Assembly (NCBI GenBank): GCA_038049695.1
Contig: CP142454.1
Coordinates: forward strand, 12,504,501-12,568,500
Direction of reading: 5' to 3'
Source: Cinnamomum chago
Lineage: Eukaryota; Streptophyta; Magnoliopsida; Laurales; Lauraceae
Length of the DNA stretch: 64,000 nt
Both the position numbers and the translations under genes were made by a program. A model generated the notes under the pieces. It made no database searches and was not told where the DNA came from. It saw only the letters and a program-made list of their open reading frames with translations. Positions 11,958-24,036 of this stretch are shown here, piece by piece. Position 1 is the stretch's first letter, and each line of letters opens with the position of its first letter.

Positions 11958-14544
11958 CTATTGTGCAACTTTAAGTGCATTCTCAATGCGTTCAATTAGC
12001 TGATCTGCAGGCAAAGCTCCTTCCTGAAAATAGTTAAATAAGGGAGGTCATATGAATGCATGAAGACTCACGTACTAATAAAGCAAGCATAACAGGCATA
12101 AGGAAATAAAATTTTCAGTCTCTCATTTGCAGATATCAATAATCATTTTGACTTACAAAGCGATCGCAGGGTTCTCCATCCTTGAAAATGATGAATGTGG
12201 GTAATGCTTGTATTCTGTATTTGTCAGCAACGCTTGTATACTTTTCAGTATCAATTTTCACCACCTGGATTTTATCTTTTAATGAAACGCTAACTTGATC
12301 CAGAATAGGTCCCATGTATTGGCAAGGACCACACCTACAAATGGGAGATTGCAGTAGTTGTAATTTGACAAATGGACAGATGATATTCACATTTATAAAA
12401 GCACTAAAGTAGAATTTAGATTTATTTATATGAACTTGTTTCTAGTTCTCAAGTAGTGTTTGCTTTGGGTTTAAACTGTTGAGATGACTTTTCTTCTTCT
12501 TTTTTGGAATGACAACATAACTTGAACCAGACAAGCCAAATTTTAGTAGTTGCTTGTTTCTCAGAATGTAGTAGCAGAGGAACCACTTCTCTTTATATCC
12601 TCTGCTTCTGTATTTGAGATATCCAGTTCATCATGTTAATTTTGTCATCTAATAGTTTCACAAAATTTCATGCGCTTGTGGGATTTTTATATTATCTATG
12701 ATTTGCGAACAAAACACTTGCTTAGACACAACGATGCAAGTTCGGCTCTATGAAAGTAATTTGTTTAAAGGAAAATGGATGAAGATAAGAGCCAGTATCT
12801 ACACAAAAGATTTCTTAAGGCTCTGAATAATCTGTGACATGCAAGCATTATTTGTTAGCTTGATCATGCAAAATCAAGTGATACAGCCTTGAACTTGATG
12901 AACAACAATTTGGGCAAATGTAGGAAGCTTTCTTCCAAAACTAAAGAATCATATTAGGAAAAATTCCTAACAATTTATCTTTGCAAAACCCAGACAAGAG
13001 ACACGATCACAAGAATTTTCTCACCAATGGGAGAAAGCCATGAACAATTTGTTTGGGTGGATTTCTACTGAAATAAAGATCAGGGTATTTTGGGCTCTTA
13101 TAATCAATCGGATTGTGCTTCCCTTGACTGCGTCAGTATGAATGCAACAATCTATCTTGTCTATCTGGAGCCTCATGCACATAGGTCTTGATGGAGCATT
13201 CTGCATATAAATCGTGATTATAACTTATTGGGACATGCTCCCCTTCACCTACTCACGAGTTTCAAATAGAAAGGTGTGAAAGCCATGAAAAGTGTTAACA
13301 TTTATCTTTGTCAAGCCTCAACTTCCCCAATTGATTGTACTTCCTCAGTAATTACCACATTTGGAATCCTGTTTCTATTTGTTTTCCTTGTTTTTCATAT
13401 ATATATATATATATATATATAAACTTCTTATCTTAAAACATTAAAAAAAGAAAAACCCACATTTGGCTGCAGCAAAATATAGTGCACAACAATGAACTTT
13501 CAAGACATTGAATTTTTTACGTTTTTTATTTTTCAAAAATTTACTTTCAGAACCTTGATAAAATGCTAAACAACAAAACTCTCATTACAAAAGGGACATA
13601 TTAATTCCCTATTTTAGCGATTTATGGTGCCAATAATTTTTATTTTATTTTCCCTGCTTATTTTGTGAATCACTTTTCAGGGGCTCTGATAAATCCCAAA
13701 TGCAAGAGAACTGGTTTACTTGTCCAATGGCCCCATGATTGTGTGATTGCAATGTGAATTAGGGGAACCTTAGTAAGCTTCCTCTTCCATCTCTTTGCAA
13801 GGTTTAAAACAATGTACAGATAGATGATTGATTGTGCGATTAATGATACGTTGCTAAAGTAAAATAACATAATCCATAAACCAAATTAGACTGCTCATAA
13901 CCTTTCACAAAGAAGATATTACCAAGTTGCATAAAAGTCGACCAACAAAGGCTTATCAGAATTTGCCAGCAGTTCATCAAATGAAGAAAAAGTTTGCTTC
14001 TTTGCTTGCACCTACAGAAGTATGGTAACAAAAAAGCGAAATCTGAGATGGTTGGGACAAAACAATTATAATTATTAACAATTCAAACCATCAGGCATTC
14101 AACTTAAACACCAACCAATTCTAATACGCTTTTCAAACAGATCTAACTAAAAAAAACAAAGACTTCCACACCTAATCAAGAATCATTCTAACAGTTACTT
14201 GGGCATTAAAGCTCAAATCTTTCCAAGGGTATCTACTGTTAATCGCCGCTCAATGCTAAAAAGAAAAAAAAAACCCTAAATTACTATTTCATTCTCCAAA
14301 GCATCAGGGCAAATCAACCAAAACAAAAAAAGAGTAGAGTTTTATAGAGAAGATGAGAAAGAATCACCCGCGGAAGAACCCGATGACGATGTGCAATCGA
14401 GTAAGATTTCCGATTCCACGTTTGGATGCGCCGAGATTGCGGAAATCGAAGCGAACTGAGAGCGGAAAGCTTGGAGGAATCGAAGGCGATCGAACGGTCC
14501 AGATTGAAGGAAGGGACGGTTGCTGTCGTGGAGGAAATCGCCAT
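11958..14544 (-). CDS. TRXY: Thioredoxin y, plastid-targeted (four exons, complete)
   Basis: Plastid thioredoxin of the y type, a small disulfide reductase that supplies electrons to targets such as peroxiredoxins and methionine sulfoxide reductases in the stroma (family knowledge). Exons on the minus strand are 14368-14544, 13923-14011, 12157-12334 and 11958-12023; introns of 356, 1588 and 133 bp all have GT-AG borders and phases that fit. The product is 169 residues, close to the roughly 170 of Arabidopsis y-type thioredoxins. Residues 1-59 are a Ser/Arg-rich, acid-poor transit peptide. The mature part opens VQAKKQTFSSFDELL. The active site WCGPC is at 89-93, its Trp codon split by intron 2, and the cis-proline motif ALPT has Pro134. 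The segment KIQVVKIDTEKY and the ending DGEPCDRFEGAL are y-type signatures. The start is the first ATG before the transit peptide. No defect is seen. Confidence 0.95.
12991..13035 (+). repeat. 45-bp direct repeat, copy 2 (in thioredoxin y intron 2)
   Basis: It matches 11275-11319 at 44 of 45 positions and lies within intron 2 of the thioredoxin y gene. See copy 1 for context. Confidence 0.75.
13397..13421. repeat. AT dinucleotide microsatellite
   Basis: An uninterrupted (AT)n run of about 12 units in intron 2 of the thioredoxin y gene. It is likely polymorphic in length between individuals. Confidence 0.95.
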
Positions 14545-14551
14545 TCTGTTT

Positions 14552-14584
14552 TTAGGGTTTTCCCCGAGAGAGAGAGAGAGAGAG
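14552..14584 (-). promoter_or_regulatory. Telo-box and CT-repeat in the 5' leader of thioredoxin y
   Basis: On the coding (minus) strand a CT-repeat (14566-14584) is followed by AAACCCTAA (14552-14560), ending 8 bases before the start codon. Telo-boxes and pyrimidine patches are common in promoters and leaders of plant housekeeping and plastid genes. No TATA box was evident upstream. A CTT/CTG-rich stretch at about 14590-14640 also belongs to the leader or core promoter. Confidence 0.55.
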
Positions 14585-17500
14585 TCGACTGTCGACGAGA
14601 GTAAAGAAGAAGAAGCAGCAGCTGCAGGAGGAGGAGACGTTGCACGTTAGATAAGGCTGTTTTGACGGGCTTGGATCCGGTCGGGTTTGAAAGGATCCGC
14701 CTGATATGAGTTTGGAGTTCGATTGGATTTATAGGCAAAGAGTGGGTCCCTTTGAATTTAATCCATCATTGAGATTTTCAATTAAAATGTTAAGATTCTG
14801 TACTCACCTTTGAAATTTCCGCTATCCAAGTGCTTATTTTATTTTATTTTTACTGTTTGTCTTGCTTGAACTCCTCTCCATGTTTTATGCTGATGTATTA
14901 AGGGTGGTCATGGCTGGGTGGGGTTGAGTGAAAGGTTGTCCAATGTGGGGTCCATTAGTAATATAGCCTTATGCAGGCTTCCTCCAGGCCCATGGGCCTG
15001 AAAGTCAAGCCAAGCCCATCCCATTTACAGAATACACATTCCCCTTTGCAATAAATGACTTGGACCAGAGCCAACATGCACATATTTGAGAGGTGTTGGC
15101 TTCTCGCCATCGCACGCATCCCCAGGGATCAAGGGTTTTGGTCGACGGTATCTCTTGGCCAGTAGAGCAACCTAGTACATAATAATAATAATGACAAGCA
15201 GGGACAATAATTTTAAGCACATATACGCTTGGGAGAAGCCCATTTAACATAAGACAATAAAATGAGGCCTGGTTACAATATAGGGTCTCAAATTGGGTTG
15301 GGCATTAGAAACCCTAGGATCAAGATACACTCTAGTTGGGAACCCCCTCTTACCCCGGTAATAAGAGGCACCAATTCATAGACGATGTCAATTCTTAGCT
15401 GGCTCCCTAAGTTTCAAACTTAGACAATCACCTTCCCTCGATGGAGGTTTATGCTACCTCATCCAAGGTCTACTTCTCTCGTCAAAGGGTTGGTGTCCCT
15501 AATCCCCTTAAGTTGGGTATAAAAAAAAAATTGATACACTCTAGTTGTGTTTTCTTTTTTTTCTTTTTATTTAATAATACTAATACTAATAATAATAATA
15601 AATACTATTATTATTACTACTGGGATTAGAAGTCACATAGCCTCACACAAGACAACCCATGTCAATCACCAGCCAAACTGCAGTCGGGGACTTTGCTATA
15701 GTTGATTACCGACATTATTAGAGTTAAGATGTTGATCTGGATATGCATCCACCACGTATATTTACAAGAGAACTCGCAATTCCCAAGGGACCGTTTGTTT
15801 ACATGGAATTGGATATGCATGAATTTAAAGTAGTATTTATAGAAGTGGCAAAATCATAAATAATAAAAGTTAGAATCCATAAATGCCCTCAAAGAATCTC
15901 CCCTTTTATTAAAAAAAAAAAATCAAGGGGAGATGGAAAATGCATACTCAACTATCAACCAGGTGGATCAAGTCCTAAGAAAGTTAAGATCTCATCTATA
16001 TTTCTAAGGGCACGTTTCGTAAACAAAGAAGAATCCTTTATTGGGAGGATTCTCACTCTCTTGGATCCAACATATCCTCAAAGAGGATTTATTATTGAGA
16101 GGGTTCTAGGGTTGGTAAACGTGAGGATTCCTATCTTTTGTAGATGTGTGATCCAACGGTTTTTTTTTTCCAATTTCTCAAAATCCATGAAAAATTAAGG
16201 GCTGAGTTTCCAACTCATAGACGTCCTTGGCTCTCTAAAAGATTTGAATTGTTCGGATATTGCAAGTGGGGCCCATTGGAATAAAAAAAAATATTTTAAA
16301 GTCTGAACTTATTTGCAAATATCTCTACATTCATGATGGATCAACCGCTGATATCTGACATAATAGTCGTTTTGGACCTTATAATCATGACTAATGATTA
16401 TGATGTTGATTGTGGGACCCATACAATAGGTTTCCAAAGCCAAGAAGATTACCTATAAGTTAGCGATTTTGTACCAATGATCTGTATGTTGCCGCGTCTT
16501 TTTCTATGCGCAGTTGAAAATATTTTAAACGGCTGAAACTCTTATTTCCAATTTTTCACATTATCTATGATGAATCACACTGCGGAATTTGAACTCATAA
16601 CAGGTTTAAGCCTAATGAAGAGACTGAACGGTTTTGATTTCACAAACCGGCCCCATAGAAGTCCAAAATCATGATCCAACAAACTGATTTTGTTTATAAA
16701 TATCTTAAAATATATGGTGAATTAACGATTGATACTTGACTTTCCAACCGTTTTGAGCCATTTAAAGATGATTAACGGTTTGGATTGTAATTGTGGAGCC
16801 CATAAGGTGGGTTTCCAGATAGAAAAAGGAAAATCCCTTTGTTACTGTCTAGCTTTGCTTTCTTTGCATAGGAGGATTTCCATAATCGAAAGGGGGGATG
16901 TAGGAAAAAATCGAAAATGCAGGACATGGGGATTCTGAGCGCCAGCATTCCTCTCATTTCTAAATGTGGATTATCCACAGAACCAAGGAAAATCGAAAAA
17001 ATTAATTTAAATATTTTACTCCTCACCCATTTAATATTCATGAATGAACCATTCTATCATAGACTCTTGAGTATTTAATTACATGCAAACAAAAGCCCCT
17101 CATGTGAAAATTCGCAAAATCGTATCCCATTTGATCGTGACTCATACTTCACGTATAAGAAAAACTTTCATACCCAATCACGTGTTGGCAATGGTTTTCA
17201 TGCGTGCACTCTACGTTCTGGACTTTCCTTCTAAGAAAAAAAGAATTCAGGGTTCAGACACCTGGCTAGAAGGAAGTCCTTGTTAGGTAAAGTGGTGTAG
17301 TGGAGGGATGTGGTTCGTCTCAGAACAGTGGGTCAATAGGGCGAGGGGGAGATTGAAAAAAGAGTAAAGAAAATGAATTCTAAGTTAGGCTCTTTTTTTT
17401 TTAAAATCAACAATGGTAAAATATATTAAAGACTTAATAAAGGTACAATAAAGATGGAAAGAAAAAACATGCGTAGGTATTAGAGTTAAATACAACACCA

Positions 17501-17995
17501 AACATGAGATATGGGGAAATTTTTCATAAAAAGGAAAAATCCAGGGGGAGGCTTTTGCGTCAATATTTGAAATTATTCTACCCGTACAAAGGTGTAATTC
17601 ATTTTACATTTAATTTGCTGTTGATTTTTGAGACATAAAATAAACACCTATTGATTTCTACTTGGCATTGGAATTTGTCTTCTCAATTAGGAGTGTACGG
17701 GTTGGTGTCACCCGAGCATGTTTAATTTTAAAGTTCTAATGCGACTTAGGATTACACGGTTTTAAAACGCGTCATGTTGAGTTAATACGATGTTTGATTT
17801 ATAAGCACAAGATCAAGAATTGAATATTTTCGGTCAAAGACTTGGAAAAGACCTCACAATGCTAACTGAAACACTTCACCCTTATCCCCTGGCGTCTCCT
17901 TTCTTGGCTTACATGATCACTGGACCTGATATTGCATCGAGGGATTATGCAGGCGGATTAGGATAGCAAAGCCACAAAGCATATAAAAGCTCTAA

Positions 17996-18480
17996 GGGAA
18001 CGTTTGTGCATCCCATTTCCGCAAAAAGGGAGGTGTTTTTCTGCGGAAAACTCCTTTTTCATGTGTTTGGTGAGGCAATTTTCCGCGGAATTGCTTTTTT
18101 GCTACTTAAACTTTTTCCTTTCAATGCCTGGAAATAGACTTCCTTGGGGGGGGGGGGGGGGGGGGGGGGTTGGGTAAAGTCCATTTATACATAAAACTGA
18201 CCTCTCATTTCCTCACTCCCACCCCCACTCCACCCTGCTACCCTCTTTCTTCCCCCTCATCTCTCAACCCTCTCAACCCCACCCACCCAGTAGTTTTCAC
18301 TAAGAAATTCACAACTACACCAAACAACATTAACACTTATTCATCGAGTAAAAACTTTGGTACCAAACATGAATTTTTAACTTCCTCATAAAACCTTTTT
18401 TGAGGTATTTAAAAACCATAGAATTTGGTGATGTTGCAGTTTCATCTTTCCATGGAAGTTGCCTTGACACAAACATGCTC
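17996..18480. mobile_element. Harbinger-like MITE containing a 24-G run
   Basis: Ends GGGAACGTTTGTGC and, in reverse complement, GAGCATGTTTGTGTC form imperfect terminal inverted repeats. A TAA trinucleotide flanks both sides (17993-17995 and 18481-18483), the 3-bp target duplication expected of PIF/Harbinger elements. The 485-bp interior is non-coding. It holds a G homopolymer (18146-18169) followed by a strongly C/T-rich tract at about 18200-18290. Confidence 0.65.
18146..18169 (+). repeat. Homopolymer of 24 G
   Basis: An uninterrupted G run inside the MITE at 17996-18480. Such a run can form intramolecular G-quadruplexes and is prone to slippage, so its exact length in an assembly is doubtful. 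Confidence 0.95.
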
Positions 18481-18661
18481 TAATGTGGTACTCTAATGTT
18501 GCTCATGCAATGATGTCCCATAAAATATACTTCATTTTATATGCTTGCTTAGTTGGGAATGTTTGTAACCATGCATTGTGATGTTGGAAATCAGAGATAT
18601 TGTGTGACCAAGTGTATAAGTCCATTGATAACAAGGGAACGCCACGCCATCCGGCTTTTTA

Positions 18662-19003
18662 GAGGATGTTTAGTAACAGACAAGAAATCCATATATCTGA
18701 TGATTTTTCACTACAACTAAAATAAGGATTCATCGCTGAGAATTTGTATAGTTGGGGATTTCACATTAATTTTGGTGTGTATCGAAGCATAGAGTTGAGA
18801 AAAATAGTGTTTGCTGTGAAAATTCACTTAAGTAAGGATTTTCAAATCTTATGTGGGGGTGGTCGGATCTGAAAATCCTAACAAATGAAGATTTTCATTC
18901 GTTCAAATCATTAAAAATTTACAATTTTCAAACACGGATTTACCACAATTTTAGAAAAATAAAAAAATATTTTCCCTATAGATTTGGCGGCCAAACATGA
19001 CCT
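18662..19003. mobile_element. Harbinger-like MITE
   Basis: The left end GAGGATGTTTAG and the right end CCAAACATGACCT (reverse complement AGGTCATGTTTGG) form imperfect terminal inverted repeats. TTA flanks both sides (18659-18661 and 19004-19006). The 342-bp interior is non-coding. It lies 181 bp from the MITE at 17996-18480, whose ends are similar. Confidence 0.6.
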
Positions 19004-20497
19004 TTAGGATCAAATCTTGGTATGTAACTTTTTCCACCTATTTGGGTTTCACGTCCCACTTTATGGGCTCTTTCTCACAGCATGGGCTTCCTCTTTCCCT
19101 CGTGCGGGCTCTCTCTTGGGTCCTAGCCCATAGGTTGGGATACAAAAAAAAAAAAAAAATGTGTTAGTCTATAGGCAGAAAATCCGAACTACTCAATATA
19201 AATTTATTTCCGATGTCGGCCAAACATCACTTTAATAGAGGGTGAGATTGATCATGTCTAAATGTCTGACCCTTAATTCTTTTTTCTTTTTCAGATAAAG
19301 CCTCTTTACCCCTTGAAAACAAACGTCGCCCTTTGTTACATGGCCTTCCAATATGATCTCATGGTACAATCAGTTCGTCCAATCAACAAGGACCGGCCAC
19401 CTTATTCAAATCCGCTGACTACTGCAGGCCCAGATAAATAAAACTCCAGTTGTTTCTCATGATAACTGTTGCTAAGCCTATTCTAATTGAAGTTCTTGAC
19501 GAAGCCAACCTAAACTTTTCTTTCCCCCAAAAAAGAAATCCAATCATGACATATGCAGATATCTTATACCATTTCTTCTCCATTAACTATTATAAATGGC
19601 AGGAGTCATTGAGCATGGGTTTACATTTGGCCAGGTTTAACCAACATTCCACCACAGCTTGGAGTCGGATTGGAAAGATGGTCATCAAATTGAAGTATTC
19701 TACTATTCTTTTTAGATTAACAAAAATGAACGCATCTTTGAAGGTCAAGAATACATGAATGCGTGAGTAGAGAGAGAAAGGAGCTGCCAGAAGGTCAACA
19801 ATACATGAGCAGTAAACCCTGTAGTCAGAAGTAATCAGATGAAATTGTAAGCAACCACTTGTTTATTCAATAATTGAGAAAAAACCTTGAGCCCATTTGA
19901 GAGTTGAGGGCATGCATTCCATTTCTGGGGTAAAACTGTAAACGGGTAAGAACCAGTTTGGAGCCAGATCTGATCCAAAGTCAAAAGTCATAGACCTGAA
20001 TAATAGACGCGGCTCCAGTTAGAATAATGGGACCCCGGTCCAGATCTGGGACCATTAGATTGATTTGGATTCAAATCTGTTCCCATCACCCTGGAAAGTA
20101 TTAGAAGTGGGCAAACAATTCCTAGCTTATAACGATCCAACGGTCTATATATCAAGATGCAAAGGATCTTTGAGTTCCCTTCCTATAAAAAGAAAAGGAA
20201 ACATATGTCTCCTGAGACATGACATGGGACACCGTAATATTAATTTCACTACAACATATACAAACAGAAATCATATCCTAACAACCAATTAGCATTGCGC
20301 GGCCCACTTGGGCCCATCAAGTTTGATCAGTCTAGGCCCTTCATACTCACTGGTCACTACCCTTCCCCGTTGAATCGGCACTAGTCCAAGTTTGACAGTC
20401 TGATAAGTACCGATTGTTACTTTTGACAGTAAGAACTACGAAACATGAGTATGCTAGCTCATTCCCACTACCAGTTTTCTACTGCTATTATTTCTTG

Positions 20498-20523
20498 ATC
20501 CAATCATCCTCACTCTATAAATA
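20498..20523 (+). promoter_or_regulatory. CCAAT and TATA boxes upstream of the orphan citrate-binding exon
   Basis: TATAAATA at 20516-20523 lies 61 bp upstream of the ATG at 20584. A CCAAT motif is at about 20500. The short, CT-rich leader that follows is typical for a plant polymerase II promoter. This suggests the orphan exon kept its own promoter. Confidence 0.6.
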
Positions 20524-20583
20524 AGATCACCAACCACATTCACATCCAGTGCTAAATCCTCTCTCTGTCTCTCCCGAAACAAG

Positions 20584-20853
20584 ATGAATTCTTACTTTAT
20601 CTTAGCTCTTTTCTTCTACTCAGTCCTAATCCAGCTTTCCTCTCAGAAAGCTGTGGGTGCCTCCGATCCCACCGATGGATTCATCTCCCTCCCTCTAAAC
20701 AGCTCCAACTTTGAAATTCAAAGACCTTACAATGTGCCAGTTCGCCACCGATATAGCTTCATCCATGGCGTCCACAGGCTTTGGGTCTTCTCCACAGACA
20801 AGCCTCACTCCCTTACTAGCAAAACCAGCTCTCGCACTGAGATTCGCATACTC
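20584..20853 (+). CDS. Orphan first exon of a citrate-binding-protein-like gene (partial or alternative exon)
   Basis: This 270-bp exon encodes 90 residues and aligns end to end, without gaps, with exon 1 of the complete paralogue at 24037-24306. It has a signal peptide (hydrophobic residues about 4-18, likely cleavage after AVGA near residue 26), then SDPTDGF, the SSNFEIQRPYN segment, the HRLWVFSTDKP motif and the alginate-lyase-type motif RTEIRI. It ends at a good GT donor (20854) in phase 0. I find no matching second exon before the next gene; a solo LTR begins 127 bp downstream of the donor. Either the gene lost exon 2, or exon 1 with its promoter was duplicated and still splices 4,030 bp onward to 24884. 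Unspliced, the frame runs on to a stop at 20968-20970 through non-conserved residues. Confidence 0.75.
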
Positions 20854-20980
20854 GTAAACAACCCAAACACTATATTTGTGTTTTCCATTGCTCTTTACTG
20901 CTTTCTGTTCCTTCAATTATTCAGGAAAACATGGTTATGGGTGTACTTCGACCATTTTTCCTTTACATGAAGACTATTGT

Positions 20981-23695
20981 TGTTACACCCCAACCCCATT
21001 TAATTTTCATTAGTGTTAATTAATGGGAATTTAGTTTAATTAATTTTGTTTAGTTGTGAATCATCGAACTTAATCTCCATGACTCCTTTTAGACCGAGTC
21101 TTGAGTCTCGAAGAAGCGAGTGGAGTAGAGTTGACTCAGGAGTCAAGGACTTTTCCGTAATTTTAGATTTTCTCATTTTACATCGTTTTCACGTCATTTT
21201 GGCGTCATCGCGTGTATCTCGTTGAGCACGTTGATTTTCGTATTTAGGTTCACTTCATTTGATCACTCGTTGAGTGAGTGGGCCACCATTTGACTTAACT
21301 TGGCAATACATCAATATAATGAGTCTTTTTGCAAAATTCCCATCCTTATCAACCACAACAACCCCAACCCACTTTCATTTCCACTTCAGTCGTTGCACAG
21401 TGGCTGTGGAGAGGAGGAGAGGACCCTTTCTCCTCTTCTTTCTTTCACTTCCCTTCCTTTCTCCAACGCTCCTTAGCTTTGCAAGTGAAAGCCTTGGTGG
21501 AGGTCTTCTCCTTCATCATCTTCTTCATTTTTCTCTCTTCTTGTTGGCAAGAAAGGCAACCCCATCATCTTCCATCTCCTTCAAATTCGAAATTAGTACT
21601 AGAGGTAGACTCCACTTTCTTTTTGTTTGAGTTTTTGGGTTGCAATGGAGTCAAAAGACCTTCTGTTAAGCAATGATAGATGTTGGTTGGTATTGATTCG
21701 AGTTTTGTGTCTAGGGTTTGACTCAATTGGGGATTTTAGGATTTTGACCATCAAGAGTTTAGAAGAGATTTGGAGAGCTTAAAATTGAGGCAAGTATATG
21801 CATGATATGGATTTACATTTTTGTTGATTCCATTTATTCCTTATATGCTACTCTTATTCTATGCTTTTAGCTCTTAATTAAATGCATGGTTTTATGGTTT
21901 AAATTTAATGAAATGGGTTGGAGAGATTGAATGTAAAAAGGGGAGCATGAAGGCTCTATGTCATATAGGTTATATAGTAGAAGAAGTGTGGGAAAAGAAG
22001 GGAGGGAAAACCCATCCAAGAATTTCCGAAATGGAAATCTGGACCACGCGCTCGAGCACGTGGAGGTGCTGGAAACCTCTGCTCGAGCGCATGTGGGTCC
22101 GCTCGAGCGGACCTGAAGCCCATGTTTTTGACTTTTTGGACCCCATTAAATGGATTTTTAACTCTCTTAGCATATTTTAACCCTCCTTGATCCTTCATTT
22201 AGGGATTTTGGAGCTCACCCTCACCTCCATAGGGATTTAGGAATTTTTGAGACTTTATGACCTTACAAATGGAACCGTAAACCTTACTAATTGGTCTAAT
22301 GGATATGGTTAGTCTAATCCTATACCATGAAGGTTAGTTTAGAAACTCAATGTACTTCTCATACATAGTGACATCAATAAAAGTAGTAATACATTGAGTT
22401 TGCTAAACTTACCTTGTGTTGGACGGTGAAAGACTAAAATAAATAGGTGAGTAATGGATAGTAAAACTCCTTGATTCCTTAAATTATTGCATTGCATATT
22501 GAGTTATATCTTTATTGGTAGATCAATCATTATAATTACATGAGTTATGTCATTATCAATCTCTTTTGAGGTTTAATTATTCGGAATTCGCCGTCATTCG
22601 TCAAATATTGTATATCGATTCAGTCTTGAAATTAAATGTGGATTGAGAGTAGTATTTGATTTGATTTGAGATTAGCATTTGATCAGATTGGAGATTAGCA
22701 TTTGATTTGATTATAGACAGTTGAAATATAAACTCTCTCAAATCCACTTATAAATTTGATTTGTTTGATTCGATTGAGTCGACACTACTTAGCTTCGACC
22801 CTGTGACGCCCGACGGGGCCAGCACTTGGGTTCGTATTTGAGAGACTACTGCAGTAAGTCACCTGGAGCACCGGAACTCCAGAACCGGGTAGCCAGTTAG
22901 CCTTTGGCCGGACAGCTGGTGACATCCCAACTAGATTTGCTCTCTTTGAGAGGATGAGCTTCAAGTAGTAGCCAACTTAGTATGTTTTCTTATTAATTGA
23001 CTCCCCAGCATAATTAATTAATCTTTGCACAATTGCGTAGTTAATACTTATCATTGACATCACTAAATTCCAATTACTTGTCTTAAATTCAACTTTGCAA
23101 CATTATGTGATTTCTTATTTTGCTTATACTTGCCAAATCGTTGTATTTGAGATACTACTCTTGGTGTCACAGGGATTCAAGACACCAAAGGAAGTTACTT
23201 TTAGCCATTCAATTTGAGGTTAATTGGTAAGCTCAACGGTTAGCTATGATTACCGGATTACGAATCAGAAAAGAAATTTTGAGTTTGAGATTAGGAATTT
23301 CAATTGCACTTAGTTTAAGGTAATGCATATAATTAGTTTTATTTTGCATTGTATTAGGAATATATTCCTTGGAGATAAGCATCTAGTAGTTGTTCCTTAG
23401 AGTATTTGTGCACTATGCATTTAAGCTATTTAAATCATTAGTTTGAAACAGGGAAATTGTAATATAATGGATTGGTTATTGGACTGATCATGGCTTTAAA
23501 TTCTGATATTGTACATGCTTCCGCAGATAAATGTGCATTGACAGGTGTCAGTGAGTAACCCTCACACGTAAAATGTGGAATTTTCTCCTTCGTGAATTCG
23601 GATTTGGTCCGGAACAGATGCGAGTTCACGGGAGTACGTGTGTCACACTTTGGGAACCACCCTAAACAAGGGATTCTCGGGTCCGGGACGTGACA
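20981..23695 (+). mobile_element. Solo LTR of a Ty3/gypsy-type retrotransposon (fossil)
   Basis: The element starts TGTTACACCC and ends GGGACGTGACA, with the TG...CA termini of an LTR. It is flanked by a perfect 5-bp target duplication ATTGT (20976-20980 and 23696-23700). The roughly 2.7 kb contain no recognisable gag or pol and no second LTR, so it reads as a solo LTR left by recombination. Length and end sequences fit a chromovirus (Tekay/Del-like) LTR; the family assignment is tentative. A cluster of GCTCGAGC palindromes lies at about 22050-22110. The intact duplication suggests a moderate age. It sits just behind the donor of the orphan citrate-binding exon. Confidence 0.75.
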
Positions 23696-24036
23696 ATTGT
23701 CCTATGATTTGTTAACTGATTGTTGATCTGATGGTGAGGGTTCATTATTGTCTCTAGCAAGAGAGGTATGTTGTCTTCTTGTGTTTTATTCAACGACCCC
23801 CCTATTGGATGACACTTTTTTTTTTTTTTTTTGCTAGAGCCCTATTGGATGACACATAATCCAACAGGGAGTAGAAAAGTTTGGCAGTCGTACCGAATGG
23901 TCCCCAGTCTAATCCTTCTTGGCCATCAATTTTTTTATATTGTACTTATACATTATCAATGCAGACGTGATCGCCCAAGAGATCTGCATCAATATATCTT
24001 TATTGTTTCTTTCCTCTGTCTTCCTTCTTCTTAGTC

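Larger units (their letters stand above)
14585..20515. other. Intergenic region between thioredoxin y and the citrate-binding locus
   Basis: About 5.9 kb without a gene I can support. Short frames at 16729-17286 and 19450-19758 have no recognisable domain. The stretch contains two Harbinger-like MITEs (17996-18480 and 18662-19003). It also contains fragments that look like ends of other DNA elements (caagggaccgtttgtttac near 15785, ctaagggcacgtttcgtaa near 16004) whose partner ends I could not place. AAT/ATT microsatellite-like tracts lie at about 15575-15620. Confidence 0.55.

Noticed and set aside
12136-12390. An 84-residue thioredoxin-like open frame read as a stand-alone gene
   Set aside because: It is exon 3 of the thioredoxin y gene plus intron sequence at both ends; the true chain has four exons with matching splice sites.
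16004-16930. Possible large MITE starting GGGCACGTTTCGTAAAC
   Set aside because: No matching right end could be found, so only a possible solitary end is recorded.
20854-20970. Coding continuation of the orphan citrate-binding exon to the stop at 20970
   Set aside because: Residues after the donor are not conserved and correspond to intron sequence in the intact paralogue.
21274-21676. Two overlapping frames of 115-118 codons
   Set aside because: CT-rich stretch inside the solo LTR at 20981-23695; no domain and no conserved splice context.
22050-22110. Cluster of GCTCGAGC palindromes as a regulatory array
   Set aside because: It lies within the solo LTR and is better seen as a feature of that repeat family.
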